A DNA stretch of 5,692 nt from DATDCV01 sp036524155 (GCA_036524155.1 DATDCV010000349.1:1-5692), one strand, 5' to 3'; positions 1 through 5,503 are shown, numbered from the stretch's first letter. Numbers and translations: made by a program. The notes: generated by a model not told the origin, from the letters alone.

Positions 1-40
1 GTGGCTTGATTGCTCCTCGGGTTCAAACAGCGAAGAGCGC

Positions 41-70
41 TTGCCGAATCCTCTCCAGAAATGGTAATGC
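41..70 (+). promoter_or_regulatory. Possible sigma70-type promoter for the DUF6932-like gene
   Basis: A TTGCCG box (41-46) lies 18 bp before TAATGC (65-70). The TGG directly before the -10 could act as an extended -10. Transcription would begin near 77, leaving a short leader before the ATG at 90. This is a match by eye to the consensus only. The -10 box is weak, so the call is tentative. Confidence 0.25.
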
Positions 71-89
71 TTGCGCGGGCCTAAATCAG

Positions 90-644
90 ATGCCAGTTCC
101 TGACTTCAACGCGAGCGGAGTCCTCCCGCCTCATTTGGGACAGCCAACCGAGATGGCTCAAATATCTCCCTTTCCAGCGACAGCCCTGGAACTTTGTCAA
201 AAGCTCAGCTTTTCTCCAGAAAGGCGCGAGGTGTTGAGGGGTTGGCTGGCGTTTCGGAGCCTGTTGCGGACCGCTGGTTTCTTGGACGGTTTTCAGTGGC
301 TCGACGGAAGCTTCATGGAGGACGCCGAGGCTGTTCGTGGCCGTGCTCCTGCCGATATTGATGTGGTCAGCTTTTTGCCGATGCCGCCGGGGCCGTTAGA
401 CCCAGCCATTTCACAGAAGCTCGGAAATCGGGGCCTAATCAAGTCCCAGATGAAGGTAGACCACATGGTTGTGCTCCTGAACTGGCCGGGACCTGTAATT
501 GTCGAATACACGCGATATTGGTGCGGCCTGTTTTCCCATCGCCGGGGGGATGGCGTGTGGAAAGGCATGCTGAAGGTTGACTTGAATACCCCATCGGAGG
601 ATGTTGCGGCAGGTCAATATTTGGACTCGCTTGGACAGCCATGA
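90..644 (+). CDS. DUF6932-like, nucleotidyltransferase-type protein
   Basis: This 184-residue protein resembles the uncharacterised DUF6932 family. It opens with a proline-rich segment of the form PDFN..GVLPPH (residues 3-15), followed by a helical region containing FSPERREVLRGW (about 41-52). Next come LDGSF (71-75) and DIDVVSF (89-95). Gly73-Ser74 followed by Asp89-x-Asp91 is the layout of the nucleotidyltransferase-fold metal and nucleotide site, so nucleotidyl transfer is possible but is only an inference. An in-frame ATG at 6 would add 28 residues, but they look unlike a domain and the family typically begins just before the PxFN segment, so the ATG at 90 is preferred. No clear ribosome binding site precedes it. 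The stop overlaps the start of the next gene as ATGA, which implies coupled translation and a joint role. It could be an antitoxin-like or defence-related nucleotidyltransferase. The substrate is unknown. Confidence 0.75.
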   Translation: MPVPDFNASGVLPPHLGQPTEMAQISPFPATALELCQKLSFSPERREVLRGWLAFRSLLRTAGFLDGFQWLDGSFMEDAEAVRGRAPADIDVVSFLPMPPGPLDPAISQKLGNRGLIKSQMKVDHMVVLLNWPGPVIVEYTRYWCGLFSHRRGDGVWKGMLKVDLNTPSEDVAAGQYLDSLGQP

Positions 645-1594
645 CGCCGATAAGAGAAAAAGAATCGCTACAAGCCGAGTTAAGCGGCTTGGAGCACCTC
701 TTGTCCATTACTCCTGATGACCCGCTGGCCAAGCCCTTGTTGCAGTCACGGATTGAGGAAAAGCAGTCCAGGATTAGACAACTGGAGGAAAGGCCGCCGC
801 TGACCCCAGAGACTGAGATTTTTTTCGGACAAGGGCCGGTAATCGGTTCCACCGGCATTGAAGCGAGGTTCGCGGGGGAGGTTTTGCGTCGGTTTCAGGA
901 CATGGTAACAAACCACTTCTCGGCCAAGTTCGTCGGCGGCCTGGGGAAGTGCGGACGCCGTAGAGGTGAATCACAGTCGAGGCTCTTCTTGACCGCGCTC
1001 CCCAGGGGGTCTTTTGGCCTTCAACTGGCCCAACCCCACGTCAGTGATTTTGTAACGGCGGGGCAACTGACCCAAACGATGGAAGAAATCACCGACCTCG
1101 TTAGCTCAGCAGCAAAAGATGACAAATCTTTTGTAGACACCATTTCAAATTTCAATTCCAGGGTTCTGGTGCCCCTGACGGAGTTTCTGGGTGTGCTGAA
1201 CAACGCCGAGGCGGATTGCAGAATAATCTCTGGAACCCGCAGGGCCTCACTCAAGAAAGAAGAGGTCATGCAAGCCTATGCGCGGGTCGTCGCCGCCAAG
1301 AAGGACGAGGAAATCATCACTTGCCGAGGTGTATTCGGCGGGGTCCTAATCCAGAGTGGGCGGTTTGAGTTCATGCCGAGTGGGGAGAGGCTGATTTCGG
1401 GTTGGATTGCGGAGGAAGTCACTGAGGAACAGGCCGTGGAAATGGACAAACTTGCTGGCAAGTTGTGTAAGGCCACGATGCGGCAGACGACCCTCAGCAT
1501 CCAAACCGGCAGACAGACCTGGACTCACGAGTTGCTGGATTTGAAGCCCGAGGAGCCTGCTGTTACGACGACTCCAGCGGTCCCATCGCAATAA
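641..1594 (+). CDS. Coiled-coil partner protein of the DUF6932-like gene, function unknown
   Basis: This 317-residue protein cannot be assigned a function. Residues 5-52 are rich in Leu, Glu, Arg and Gln with heptad-like spacing and probably form a coiled coil. A distinctive block follows at 59-88 (IFFGQGPVIGSTGIEARFAG, then VLRRFQDM), which looks like a conserved domain core. A mostly helical middle runs from about 140 to 225. The C-terminal part, about 226-300, contains GVFGGVLIQSGRFEF and alternates short beta-like segments, suggesting a small beta barrel. The tail after 302 is Pro/Thr-rich and probably disordered. There is no signal peptide or membrane segment, so it is likely cytoplasmic. 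Its ATG overlaps the stop of the preceding gene by 4 bases and only a weak GGA lies upstream, fitting translational coupling. It most likely acts in a complex or a two-component system with the DUF6932-like protein. Confidence 0.75.
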   Translation: MTPIREKESLQAELSGLEHLLSITPDDPLAKPLLQSRIEEKQSRIRQLEERPPLTPETEIFFGQGPVIGSTGIEARFAGEVLRRFQDMVTNHFSAKFVGGLGKCGRRRGESQSRLFLTALPRGSFGLQLAQPHVSDFVTAGQLTQTMEEITDLVSSAAKDDKSFVDTISNFNSRVLVPLTEFLGVLNNAEADCRIISGTRRASLKKEEVMQAYARVVAAKKDEEIITCRGVFGGVLIQSGRFEFMPSGERLISGWIAEEVTEEQAVEMDKLAGKLCKATMRQTTLSIQTGRQTWTHELLDLKPEEPAVTTTPAVPSQ

Positions 1595-1735
1595 CCTGGA
1601 AATTAACTCGCCGCATCCCCTCAAGGGCCATCGCTGAAAGTGACCTCCGGTGCGTTAGAGTCTCTCTCGCTCATCTCATTAGCTTGGTACTAGTCCCTTT
1701 CCACCGGACGCCACCGGGTGCTTGGATTACGTGAC

Positions 1736-1861
1736 TTACGCCGCCAGCTTCATCATTTTGTAGACGCTCGATACCGGCATCTTCAACTCCCGTGCAATCG
1801 CCCGAATGCCCAAGCCCCGCGCCTTAAGCTGCCTCAATCTGCCCAGAAGTTCTTGAAACGC
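1736..1861 (-). pseudogene. Serine-recombinase-like C-terminal helix-turn-helix remnant
   Basis: Read on the minus strand in a frame different from the integrase, this stretch encodes AFQELLGRLRQLKARG, then LGIRAIARELKMPVSSVYK, then MMKLAA and a TAA stop at 1736-1738. The pattern RxxxARELxxxxSSVYKM is typical of the helix-turn-helix that ends resolvase and invertase-type serine recombinases. The catalytic domain is absent: upstream in this frame the DNA is the 3' end of the tyrosine recombinase gene, and there is no good start codon. The first residues overlap the integrase end and may be fortuitous; the part below 1834 is the best supported. It is probably a scar of an older recombinase gene truncated when the present integrase arrived. 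A short stand-alone DNA-binding protein expressed by frameshifting is less likely. Confidence 0.5.
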
Positions 1862-2565
1862 TCCGGCGACAACTCCGTGTACCGGACGGTGTGGCTGATG
1901 TTCTTGTGCCCGAGGTAGTGCTGGATGGCCCTGGTGTCCTGGCCGTCGTTGGCCAGTTTGTACCCGGCGGCATGCCGCAGCATGTGCGGATGCACCGGGA
2001 ACTCCAGCCCGGCGGCCACGCCAGCCCTGGCGACCATCTTGCGCACGGTCGAGTCGGTCAACGGCCCCTTGCGCTCGCCCGTGAAGACGTAGGGCGAGCC
2101 AGGATAATCCCGCTGTAGACGCCGGAGCGCCCGCAACTCCGGTCCGTGGAGCGGATGAGTACTGGGGTTGCCGTTCTTGCGCCTGCGCACGTGAAGGAGT
2201 CCCTGGGTTAGGTCAACTTGGTCCCAGCGCAGGGCGATTAGCTCGCTCACCCGGAGGGCATGCCGGTAAGCGACCATGACCATGGTGGCGTCCCGGTGGC
2301 CATGCCGTCCGACAGCTTCCGCCGCCTTGATGAGGTCGTCGACCTCCGCCGGGGTCAGGAATTCACGGCTCCGGCGCTCCGCGTTCCTGGGCTTGCGGGG
2401 CGGTTTGCCCAAACTTTCCCGAAAACGAGTGGTGGTGGCCTTGAAGGCGACATTGAGAATGCAGCCATTTTCAGCCGCACCAGGAGCCGAACTTTCCCGT
2501 AAATGGCCCTTTTCGGGAACGCTCTCCGCCTGCTTTGCCGGAACTGATAGTTGCGAGGTGCTCAT
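1834..2565 (-). CDS. FimB/FimE-like tyrosine recombinase (integrase)
   Basis: This 243-residue protein has the full catalytic set of a tyrosine recombinase: Arg105 in ALRVSEL, Lys130 in the RRRKNG beta hairpin, His194 and Arg197 in HPHMLRH, His220 in YLGHKNI and the nucleophile Tyr229 in HTVRYTE. It would cut and rejoin DNA through a 3'-phosphotyrosyl intermediate. Like FimB and FimE, it carries essentially only the catalytic domain (about 68-243). The usual N-terminal SAM-like core-binding domain is missing, so it may be a DNA inversion or short-element recombinase rather than a phage integrase. The first 60 residues look unstructured and unlike relatives, which tend to begin near the RRSREFLTPAEV segment. 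The ATG at 2565 has no strong ribosome binding site, and a TTG at codon 52 preceded by GGGA is a possible alternative start. It is divergent from an RHH gene across a shared operator region. Confidence 0.9.
   Translation of the reverse strand: MSTSQLSVPAKQAESVPEKGHLRESSAPGAAENGCILNVAFKATTTRFRESLGKPPRKPRNAERRSREFLTPAEVDDLIKAAEAVGRHGHRDATMVMVAYRHALRVSELIALRWDQVDLTQGLLHVRRRKNGNPSTHPLHGPELRALRRLQRDYPGSPYVFTGERKGPLTDSTVRKMVARAGVAAGLEFPVHPHMLRHAAGYKLANDGQDTRAIQHYLGHKNISHTVRYTELSPERFKNFWAD
2416..2425 (+). repeat. Third copy of the recombination-core-like arm
   Basis: TTCCCGAAAA here is the exact reverse complement of the arm at 2510-2519. The longer string AACTTTCCCG at 2412-2421 also recurs exactly at 2490-2499, 78 bp away in direct orientation. 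This places three related 10-mers within about 105 bp of the integrase 5' region. Confidence 0.45.
2494..2519. repeat. Inverted repeat, 10-6-10, recombination-core-like
   Basis: The arms TTCCCGTAAA (2494-2503) and TTTTCGGGAA (2510-2519) are inverted copies with one mismatch, separated by the 6-bp spacer TGGCCC. This matches the layout of tyrosine-recombinase core sites such as dif (11-6-11). It lies inside the 5' part of the integrase gene, in the segment coding for its atypical N-terminus. That it is a site of this recombinase is an inference; the arms are short enough for chance to matter. Confidence 0.4.
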
Positions 2566-2588
2566 AAATCGATTGTCTTTTGTTGTGC

Positions 2589-2599
2589 GTACATTAAAG
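2589..2599 (-). promoter_or_regulatory. Putative RHH operator half-site over the integrase -10
   Basis: On the minus strand this reads CTTTAATGTAC, one of three CTTTA..GTAC elements in the divergent intergenic region. It covers the proposed -10 box of the integrase promoter, so a protein bound here should block integrase transcription. It starts 44 bp from the same-orientation copy at 2633-2643, about four helical turns, which would favour cooperative binding. Confidence 0.45.
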
Positions 2600-2619
2600 T
2601 AAGCTCAGGCAACAGGCAA
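2591..2619 (-). promoter_or_regulatory. Putative integrase promoter
   Basis: On the minus strand TTGCCT (2619-2614) is followed after 17 bp by TAATGT (2596-2591). An overlapping TTTAAT is an alternative -10. The -35 belongs to a tandem repeat of the 7-mer TTGCCTG (2606-2619), so a second TTGCCT sits 7 bp closer. The -10 overlaps an operator-like half-site, consistent with repression. Confidence 0.4.
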
Positions 2620-2622
2620 GCA

Positions 2623-2643
2623 CTTTATGTACGTACGATAAAG
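2623..2643 (+). promoter_or_regulatory. Putative RHH autoregulatory operator palindrome
   Basis: A near-palindrome runs CTTTAT (2623-2628), then the self-complementary GTACGTAC (2629-2636), one extra G, and ATAAAG (2638-2643). It joins two oppositely oriented copies of the CTTTA..GTAC half-site. It ends 8 bp before the ATG of the RHH gene and covers a possible -10 (TACGAT, 2634-2639), a good position for autorepression. Confidence 0.5.
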
Positions 2644-2651
2644 AATCATCG

Positions 2652-2834
2652 ATGAACAAGAAACCCAAGCTCGGTCGGCCACCACTACCCAGGGGTTCTT
2701 CCCGGCAGGCCCGGTTATTCTGCCGGTTGCTCAAGTCGGAAGTAGACGAAATCGAGGCAGCGGCACAAAAGTCCGGGAAATCAAAGTCGGAGTGGATTCG
2801 TGACGCTCTCCTGGCGACGGCACGAAAGGCATAA
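2652..2834 (+). CDS. Small ribbon-helix-helix (CopG/Arc-like) DNA-binding protein
   Basis: This 60-residue basic protein fits the ribbon-helix-helix fold. A short beta strand, ARLFCRLL (20-27), is followed by helix A, KSEVDEIEAAAQKSG (28-42), and helix B, KSKSEWIRDALLATARK (43-59). Two such chains pair their strands to insert into the DNA major groove. The N-terminus carries KKPKLGRPPLPRG (3-15), an AT-hook-like basic arm with a GRP core that could make extra minor-groove contacts. The ATG lies 8 bp after a palindrome, and the divergent integrase gene starts 86 bp away. It is therefore most likely a repressor of itself and of the integrase. The alternative, an antitoxin, is less likely because no toxin-like gene follows directly. 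No strong ribosome binding site is seen before the start. Confidence 0.75.
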   Translation: MNKKPKLGRPPLPRGSSRQARLFCRLLKSEVDEIEAAAQKSGKSKSEWIRDALLATARKA

Positions 2835-2974
2835 CCGGGACCTTATTGCTACTAGCGCGGTGACTTCAGGGATGCGCCGGGCGCTTTATGCTGAGCTTGA
2901 ACCCGGCAGGTACCGACAAGCACCCTCCAAGCCGTGCAACACACAGGCGCAAAGACCTCGGGAGAACAGCATTT

Positions 2975-3004
2975 TTGCGCTGAGTTCCTGGGTCCCCGTA
3001 TGCT
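2975..3004 (+). promoter_or_regulatory. Possible promoter for the 87-residue gene
   Basis: TTGCGC (2975-2980) and TATGCT (2999-3004) are separated by 18 bp, ending 12 bp before the ATG at 3017. The -10 keeps four of six consensus bases. This spacing would give a very short leader or a leaderless transcript, in line with the lack of a Shine-Dalgarno sequence. Confidence 0.3.
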
Positions 3005-3016
3005 ACATTCTCAACC

Positions 3017-3280
3017 ATGACAGGGGCAGGGGCAGAGGCCGATGTAATCAAAGTTAATGTCGCGGGGCTTAATGAGCACGACAAGCTCCTGCTCTGCCAG
3101 CGACTGCTTCAAGATGTGCGCCAGCATCCTTCCATGGAAAATCGGCTGCGTGTGCTGCTTCACCTTGCCGCCATGGGCGACCCGGCTGACCCGGAGTCCG
3201 AAGATTTGCAGCAGCAAGTTTGGCTCGCGGCCAATGAAGGTGACCCGGCTGCCTTTGTCGACGCGCCAGGGAGGGCATAG
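3017..3280 (+). CDS. Small hypothetical protein
   Basis: The 87-residue product is not recognised. It is acidic and probably mostly helical: LNEHDKLLLCQRLLQDVRQ (18-36) and MENRLRVLLHLAAMG (40-54) form amphipathic helices, followed by a Gly/Asp/Pro-rich C-terminal part with DLQQQVWLAANEGDP (63-77). There is no signal peptide or membrane helix. Composition and codon third positions look like coding sequence, whereas the overlapping plus- and minus-strand readings give Ser- or Arg-rich products typical of shadows. The start has no clear ribosome binding site. The next gene is convergent, with about 98 bp between the stops. The RHH gene upstream ends 182 bp away, so co-transcription with it is possible but unproven. 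Confidence 0.5.
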   Translation: MTGAGAEADVIKVNVAGLNEHDKLLLCQRLLQDVRQHPSMENRLRVLLHLAAMGDPADPESEDLQQQVWLAANEGDPAAFVDAPGRA

Positions 3281-3378
3281 CCAGTCCCACCCTAACTCGT
3301 GTGCGAACTGGCCTCTTTCTGGGATTTCATCTCCTCAGCACGTTTGTTCCGCAACCAGAAAAGACACGCCCACGGTGA

Positions 3379-3747
3379 TTAGGCGGCCTGGGGCCTCAGC
3401 CGAAATTGAGTCCCAACACGGTCACCCCAGACCACGGCGCAGAACTCGTCTTCTTGGACCATGAGTCCCAGGTCACCAGCGAGATGCCGCACAATTGCGA
3501 GCACATGGCCAAAAGTCCGACATTCGTCATCTGGGCCGCGAATGGCCAACACCTCATAGCAATGCTCCCCTCTAGCCGGGAGTTCGCGGACGCGCACCTC
3601 CAGAAACTCCTGTTGCTCCATCCAGCGCCGGATTTCAATCCGGCGACAATCGAGGGAAGCGATGAACTGCTCCAGGAACCTCTCGGGGTCGATGTCATCC
3701 GAGTCTTCTGCCGGGCCATTGCTGTAAAAAGGATTTGGGTTGTTCAT
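3379..3747 (-). CDS. Hypothetical acidic protein, 122 residues
   Basis: I do not recognise this family. The chosen ATG gives MNNPNPFYSNGPAEDSDD, an acidic, probably disordered start, then helix-forming PERFLEQFIASLDCRRIEIRRWMEQ (about residues 21-45). An alternating region, FLEVRVRELPARG (47-59), HCYEVLAIRG (61-70) and DEFCAVVWGDRVGTQFRL (102-119), suggests a small mixed alpha/beta domain. Upstream in-frame codons would extend it by 50 residues, but these overlap the lipoprotein gene and look non-coding. No signal peptide is seen, so it is probably cytoplasmic. It starts 64 bp after the lipoprotein stop in the same direction and could be a third operon member. A short palindrome sits in that gap. 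Antisense readings across the same DNA are open, but their composition is less protein-like. Confidence 0.6.
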   Translation of the reverse strand: MNNPNPFYSNGPAEDSDDIDPERFLEQFIASLDCRRIEIRRWMEQQEFLEVRVRELPARGEHCYEVLAIRGPDDECRTFGHVLAIVRHLAGDLGLMVQEDEFCAVVWGDRVGTQFRLRPQAA

Positions 3748-3758
3748 TTTGCGGCGCT

Positions 3759-3774
3759 GCCAGGGTGCCCTGGC
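3759..3774. repeat. Short perfect palindrome before the 122-residue gene
   Basis: GCCAGGG and CCCTGGC are perfect inverted copies separated by TG, ending 12 bp before the minus-strand ATG at 3747. It could be a protein-binding dyad or, opened to a 4-base loop, an RNA hairpin between two genes of the same direction. No T-run follows, so it is unlikely to be a terminator. Confidence 0.3.
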
Positions 3775-3811
3775 GAGAGCAGTTTGTTTAGTGGCTCGAA
3801 ATATGCAGGTC

Positions 3812-4264
3812 TTATTGAATCCCGTCAGCCGTAGTGATTCCGGTCCGCTTGCCTGTCTCGCCCCCAAGTGCCTCGACCTTGACCCAGGTGGCCACACGTT
3901 CCCCTGGGGAGAGCGGCCTCACGTTCCGGCTGTCCCCAACGCAGTACCCGAGCACGCGCACCTTGGTCCCTGGTGCTACCTGGATGACCTTGCCCTCCTT
4001 CATCAGCCGGGAGGCATTCTGGGCAAGGGCCTCATCGAGAAGCTTGGCGGCCTGTTCTGGCGGGGTTGCCAACAGGTTGATTTTGGGCTGGGCCATCAGT
4101 TCAGGGATGGCGGCTTCAGTGGTTGCCAGCCAGCCGTGCTTTTCGACCAGGGTGGCGGTTGCGCCCTGGGCAGGTAGCTTTCGGCCCTGCGCGTCGGTAA
4201 TGGACCCGGAGCAGCCCGACAGCAGGAGCACGCCAACGGCGATAATAACCAGGGCGTGTCTCAT
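3812..4264 (-). CDS. Small secreted lipoprotein
   Basis: This 150-residue protein begins MRHALVIIAVGVLLLSGC: two basic residues, a hydrophobic core (4-15) and a lipobox Leu15-Ser-Gly-Cys18. It would be lipidated on Cys18 and anchored in a membrane; Ser at +2 would favour the outer membrane by the enterobacterial sorting rule. Residues 40-90 are Ala-rich and helical (PEQAAKLLDEALAQNASRLM). The C-terminal 55 residues (KVIQVAPGTKVRVLGYCVG through WVKVEALGGETGKRTG) are beta-rich and look like a bacterial SH3-type fold, a guess from pattern alone. The start was chosen because TAGGAG lies 5 bp before it. An ATG six codons upstream overlaps the previous stop as ATGA but has no ribosome binding site. 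The ankyrin gene ends 14 bp upstream, so the two are very probably one operon. Confidence 0.8.
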   Translation of the reverse strand: MRHALVIIAVGVLLLSGCSGSITDAQGRKLPAQGATATLVEKHGWLATTEAAIPELMAQPKINLLATPPEQAAKLLDEALAQNASRLMKEGKVIQVAPGTKVRVLGYCVGDSRNVRPLSPGERVATWVKVEALGGETGKRTGITTADGIQ

Positions 4265-4275
4265 CGTCACTCCTA
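4265..4275 (-). promoter_or_regulatory. Ribosome binding site deciding the lipoprotein start
   Basis: On the minus strand TAGGAG followed by TGACG precedes the ATG at 4264. This is the clearest Shine-Dalgarno match in the window, and it favours this start over the overlapping ATG at 4282. Confidence 0.6.
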
Positions 4276-4278
4276 TGG

Positions 4279-5442
4279 TCATAGGCCGGACTTGTCGAGC
4301 GACTTGGCTTTGTTGTCGAGGTCCCGCTGGCGTTCCTGATTCGCCGAATCGGCGGCATCACGCTCTTCCTTTTCCAGGGTGTCCTGCAAGGCAGACTCCA
4401 TGTACGAAAGGCCGACTAAGCGCTCCAACCCGTCGCCGTCTTTCTTTTTCTCTCCGAAGCCGTGCAGCATGATGAAACGCGTGCCGATGTCGCGCTTGTA
4501 GTAGACGAAGCCATTGCCCGCAGCTTGGCCGCCGTACTTCTTTACCAGTGCAGCGGTGATTACATCGAGCCGGTCCTCACCAAAGTTCGCGTCGGGTCCG
4601 ACAGCCGCGATATAGTAGACCTTGTGGGTCTTCGGAGTGACCTCGACCTCATATCGGGTGAAACCCTCTACCGGCTTGTCGGGAGTAAACGAATACCGGC
4701 CTGGGCTGATAGGCTTGCCCTGGGTCGTGTCGAAGGTGGCCCCAAGCTTTAAGCCGAACGCTCCTTCTATGTCGACGTAAGCGGGCATCGATTGCTTCAG
4801 CAACGACTCAACCTCCTGCTGCTGGGCCTGCCGTGCCAAGTCAAATGCAGTGTTCCCGATGCGGTCTTTGAGGTTCAGGTCGGCACCCTTCGCAATCAAC
4901 AGCTTGACGACTTCAACGCTGCCCGGCTTGGAGGCAACGTGCATCAAGGCAGTCTTGCCCCGGCCATCCGGGTCGTTCACGGACTTAGCCTTCTCCAGCA
5001 GTATCTTTACAGTCTCGATTTGTCCGTTTCCTGCCGCCGCCAGCAAAGCTGTTCCGACCTCTCGATTTTTCAGGTCAGGTTTGGCACCCTTTTCGAGCAG
5101 CAGCTTAACCACCTCATCTTTGCCCGCTGCTGAGGCGGCTATGAGCGCCGTGGCGAGCGAAGGCCGCCCGGATTTGTTGAGGAGGACTTGACCTTGCTCG
5201 TCAACGCGCATGCCAGCTTCCAGGAAAAGTCCGACAGCTTCCTTGTCGCCGGATGCGGCTGCCTTCACAAAGTTGTCGGAATCGAAGCTGTAATTGCGAC
5301 CCTGCAAACGCTCCTTTGGGCTAGCTCCCGATTGGCTTTGCGCGTTGTAGACACAGAAAGCGAACGCAGCCAGAAGGCACAAAATGCTCCTGAGGCGATT
5401 CCAGAGATTTTCTTTGGTGGTCCTGATGCTCGACATATTCAT
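4279..5442 (-). CDS. Exported ankyrin-repeat protein with unassigned C-terminal domain
   Basis: The 387-residue product starts with a basic segment and a hydrophobic stretch (17-34, LRSILCLLAAFAFCVYNA), a likely signal peptide with cleavage near 36; a retained membrane anchor is possible. Four ankyrin repeats and a partial fifth follow at about 54-86, 93-126, 129-161, 162-195 and 196-218. They show the TALxxAAxxG.xEVVKLLLEKGA pattern, best in TALIAASAAGKDEVVKLLLE at 98. Ankyrin repeats bind proteins. A separate beta-rich domain (about 220-351; FGLKLGATFDTT, YEVEVTPKTHKVYYIAAVG) is not one I can name. The tail (352-387) is charged and possibly coiled. An ATG at 5574 would add 44 residues, but that segment lies over the divergent regulator and has no signal-like start, so the ATG at 5442 is used; 5436 is also possible. 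It is followed at 14 bp by the lipoprotein gene. The two may act together in the envelope. Confidence 0.85.
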   Translation of the reverse strand: MNMSSIRTTKENLWNRLRSILCLLAAFAFCVYNAQSQSGASPKERLQGRNYSFDSDNFVKAAASGDKEAVGLFLEAGMRVDEQGQVLLNKSGRPSLATALIAASAAGKDEVVKLLLEKGAKPDLKNREVGTALLAAAGNGQIETVKILLEKAKSVNDPDGRGKTALMHVASKPGSVEVVKLLIAKGADLNLKDRIGNTAFDLARQAQQQEVESLLKQSMPAYVDIEGAFGLKLGATFDTTQGKPISPGRYSFTPDKPVEGFTRYEVEVTPKTHKVYYIAAVGPDANFGEDRLDVITAALVKKYGGQAAGNGFVYYKRDIGTRFIMLHGFGEKKKDGDGLERLVGLSYMESALQDTLEKEERDAADSANQERQRDLDNKAKSLDKSGL

Positions 5443-5473
5443 AGCTGTTTTCGGCCCTGCTGCTGTTAGAGCG

Positions 5474-5503
5474 GTTATGTGAAGTCCGCATAATTCAGGC
5501 CAA
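5474..5503 (-). promoter_or_regulatory. Possible promoter of the ankyrin-lipoprotein operon
   Basis: On the minus strand TTGGCC (5503-5498) and CATAAC (5479-5474) are 18 bp apart, about 31 bp before the ATG at 5442. Both boxes are partial consensus matches. A TTGACT at 5522-5517, overlapping the palindrome upstream, has no well-spaced -10. Confidence 0.25.

Noticed and set aside
6..89. N-terminal extension of the DUF6932-like gene from an ATG at 6.
   Set aside because: The extra 28 residues do not look like a domain, and the recognisable family start is at the ATG at 90.
1511..1528. An R-x4-H motif (RQTWTH) near the end of the coiled-coil partner, as found in HEPN ribonucleases that pair with nucleotidyltransferase antitoxins.
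   Set aside because: It lies in a beta-rich C-terminal stretch rather than in a four-helix bundle, and the motif is short enough to occur by chance.
1595..1735. Possible tRNA or attachment site between the partner gene and the recombinase remnant.
   Set aside because: No cloverleaf, anticodon arm or T-loop consensus is visible; only a CCACCGG direct repeat near 1701-1717, too short to interpret.
2876..2907. GCCGGG/CCCGGC stem-loop after the RHH gene as a terminator.
   Set aside because: The stem is only 6 bp with a 20-base loop and no T-run follows.
3280..3312. GCCAGT/ACTGGC hairpin between the convergent genes as a terminator.
   Set aside because: Short stem, loop of over 20 bases and only a weak pyrimidine tract after it.
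3406..3834. Plus-strand 142-codon open frame opposite the 122-residue gene.
   Set aside because: The minus-strand reading has the more protein-like composition and better codon third positions; the plus reading overlaps the end of the lipoprotein gene.
4462..5191. Several plus-strand open frames opposite the ankyrin gene.
   Set aside because: They are antisense shadows of a clear ankyrin-repeat coding frame, with Ser/Leu-rich products and no recognisable motifs.
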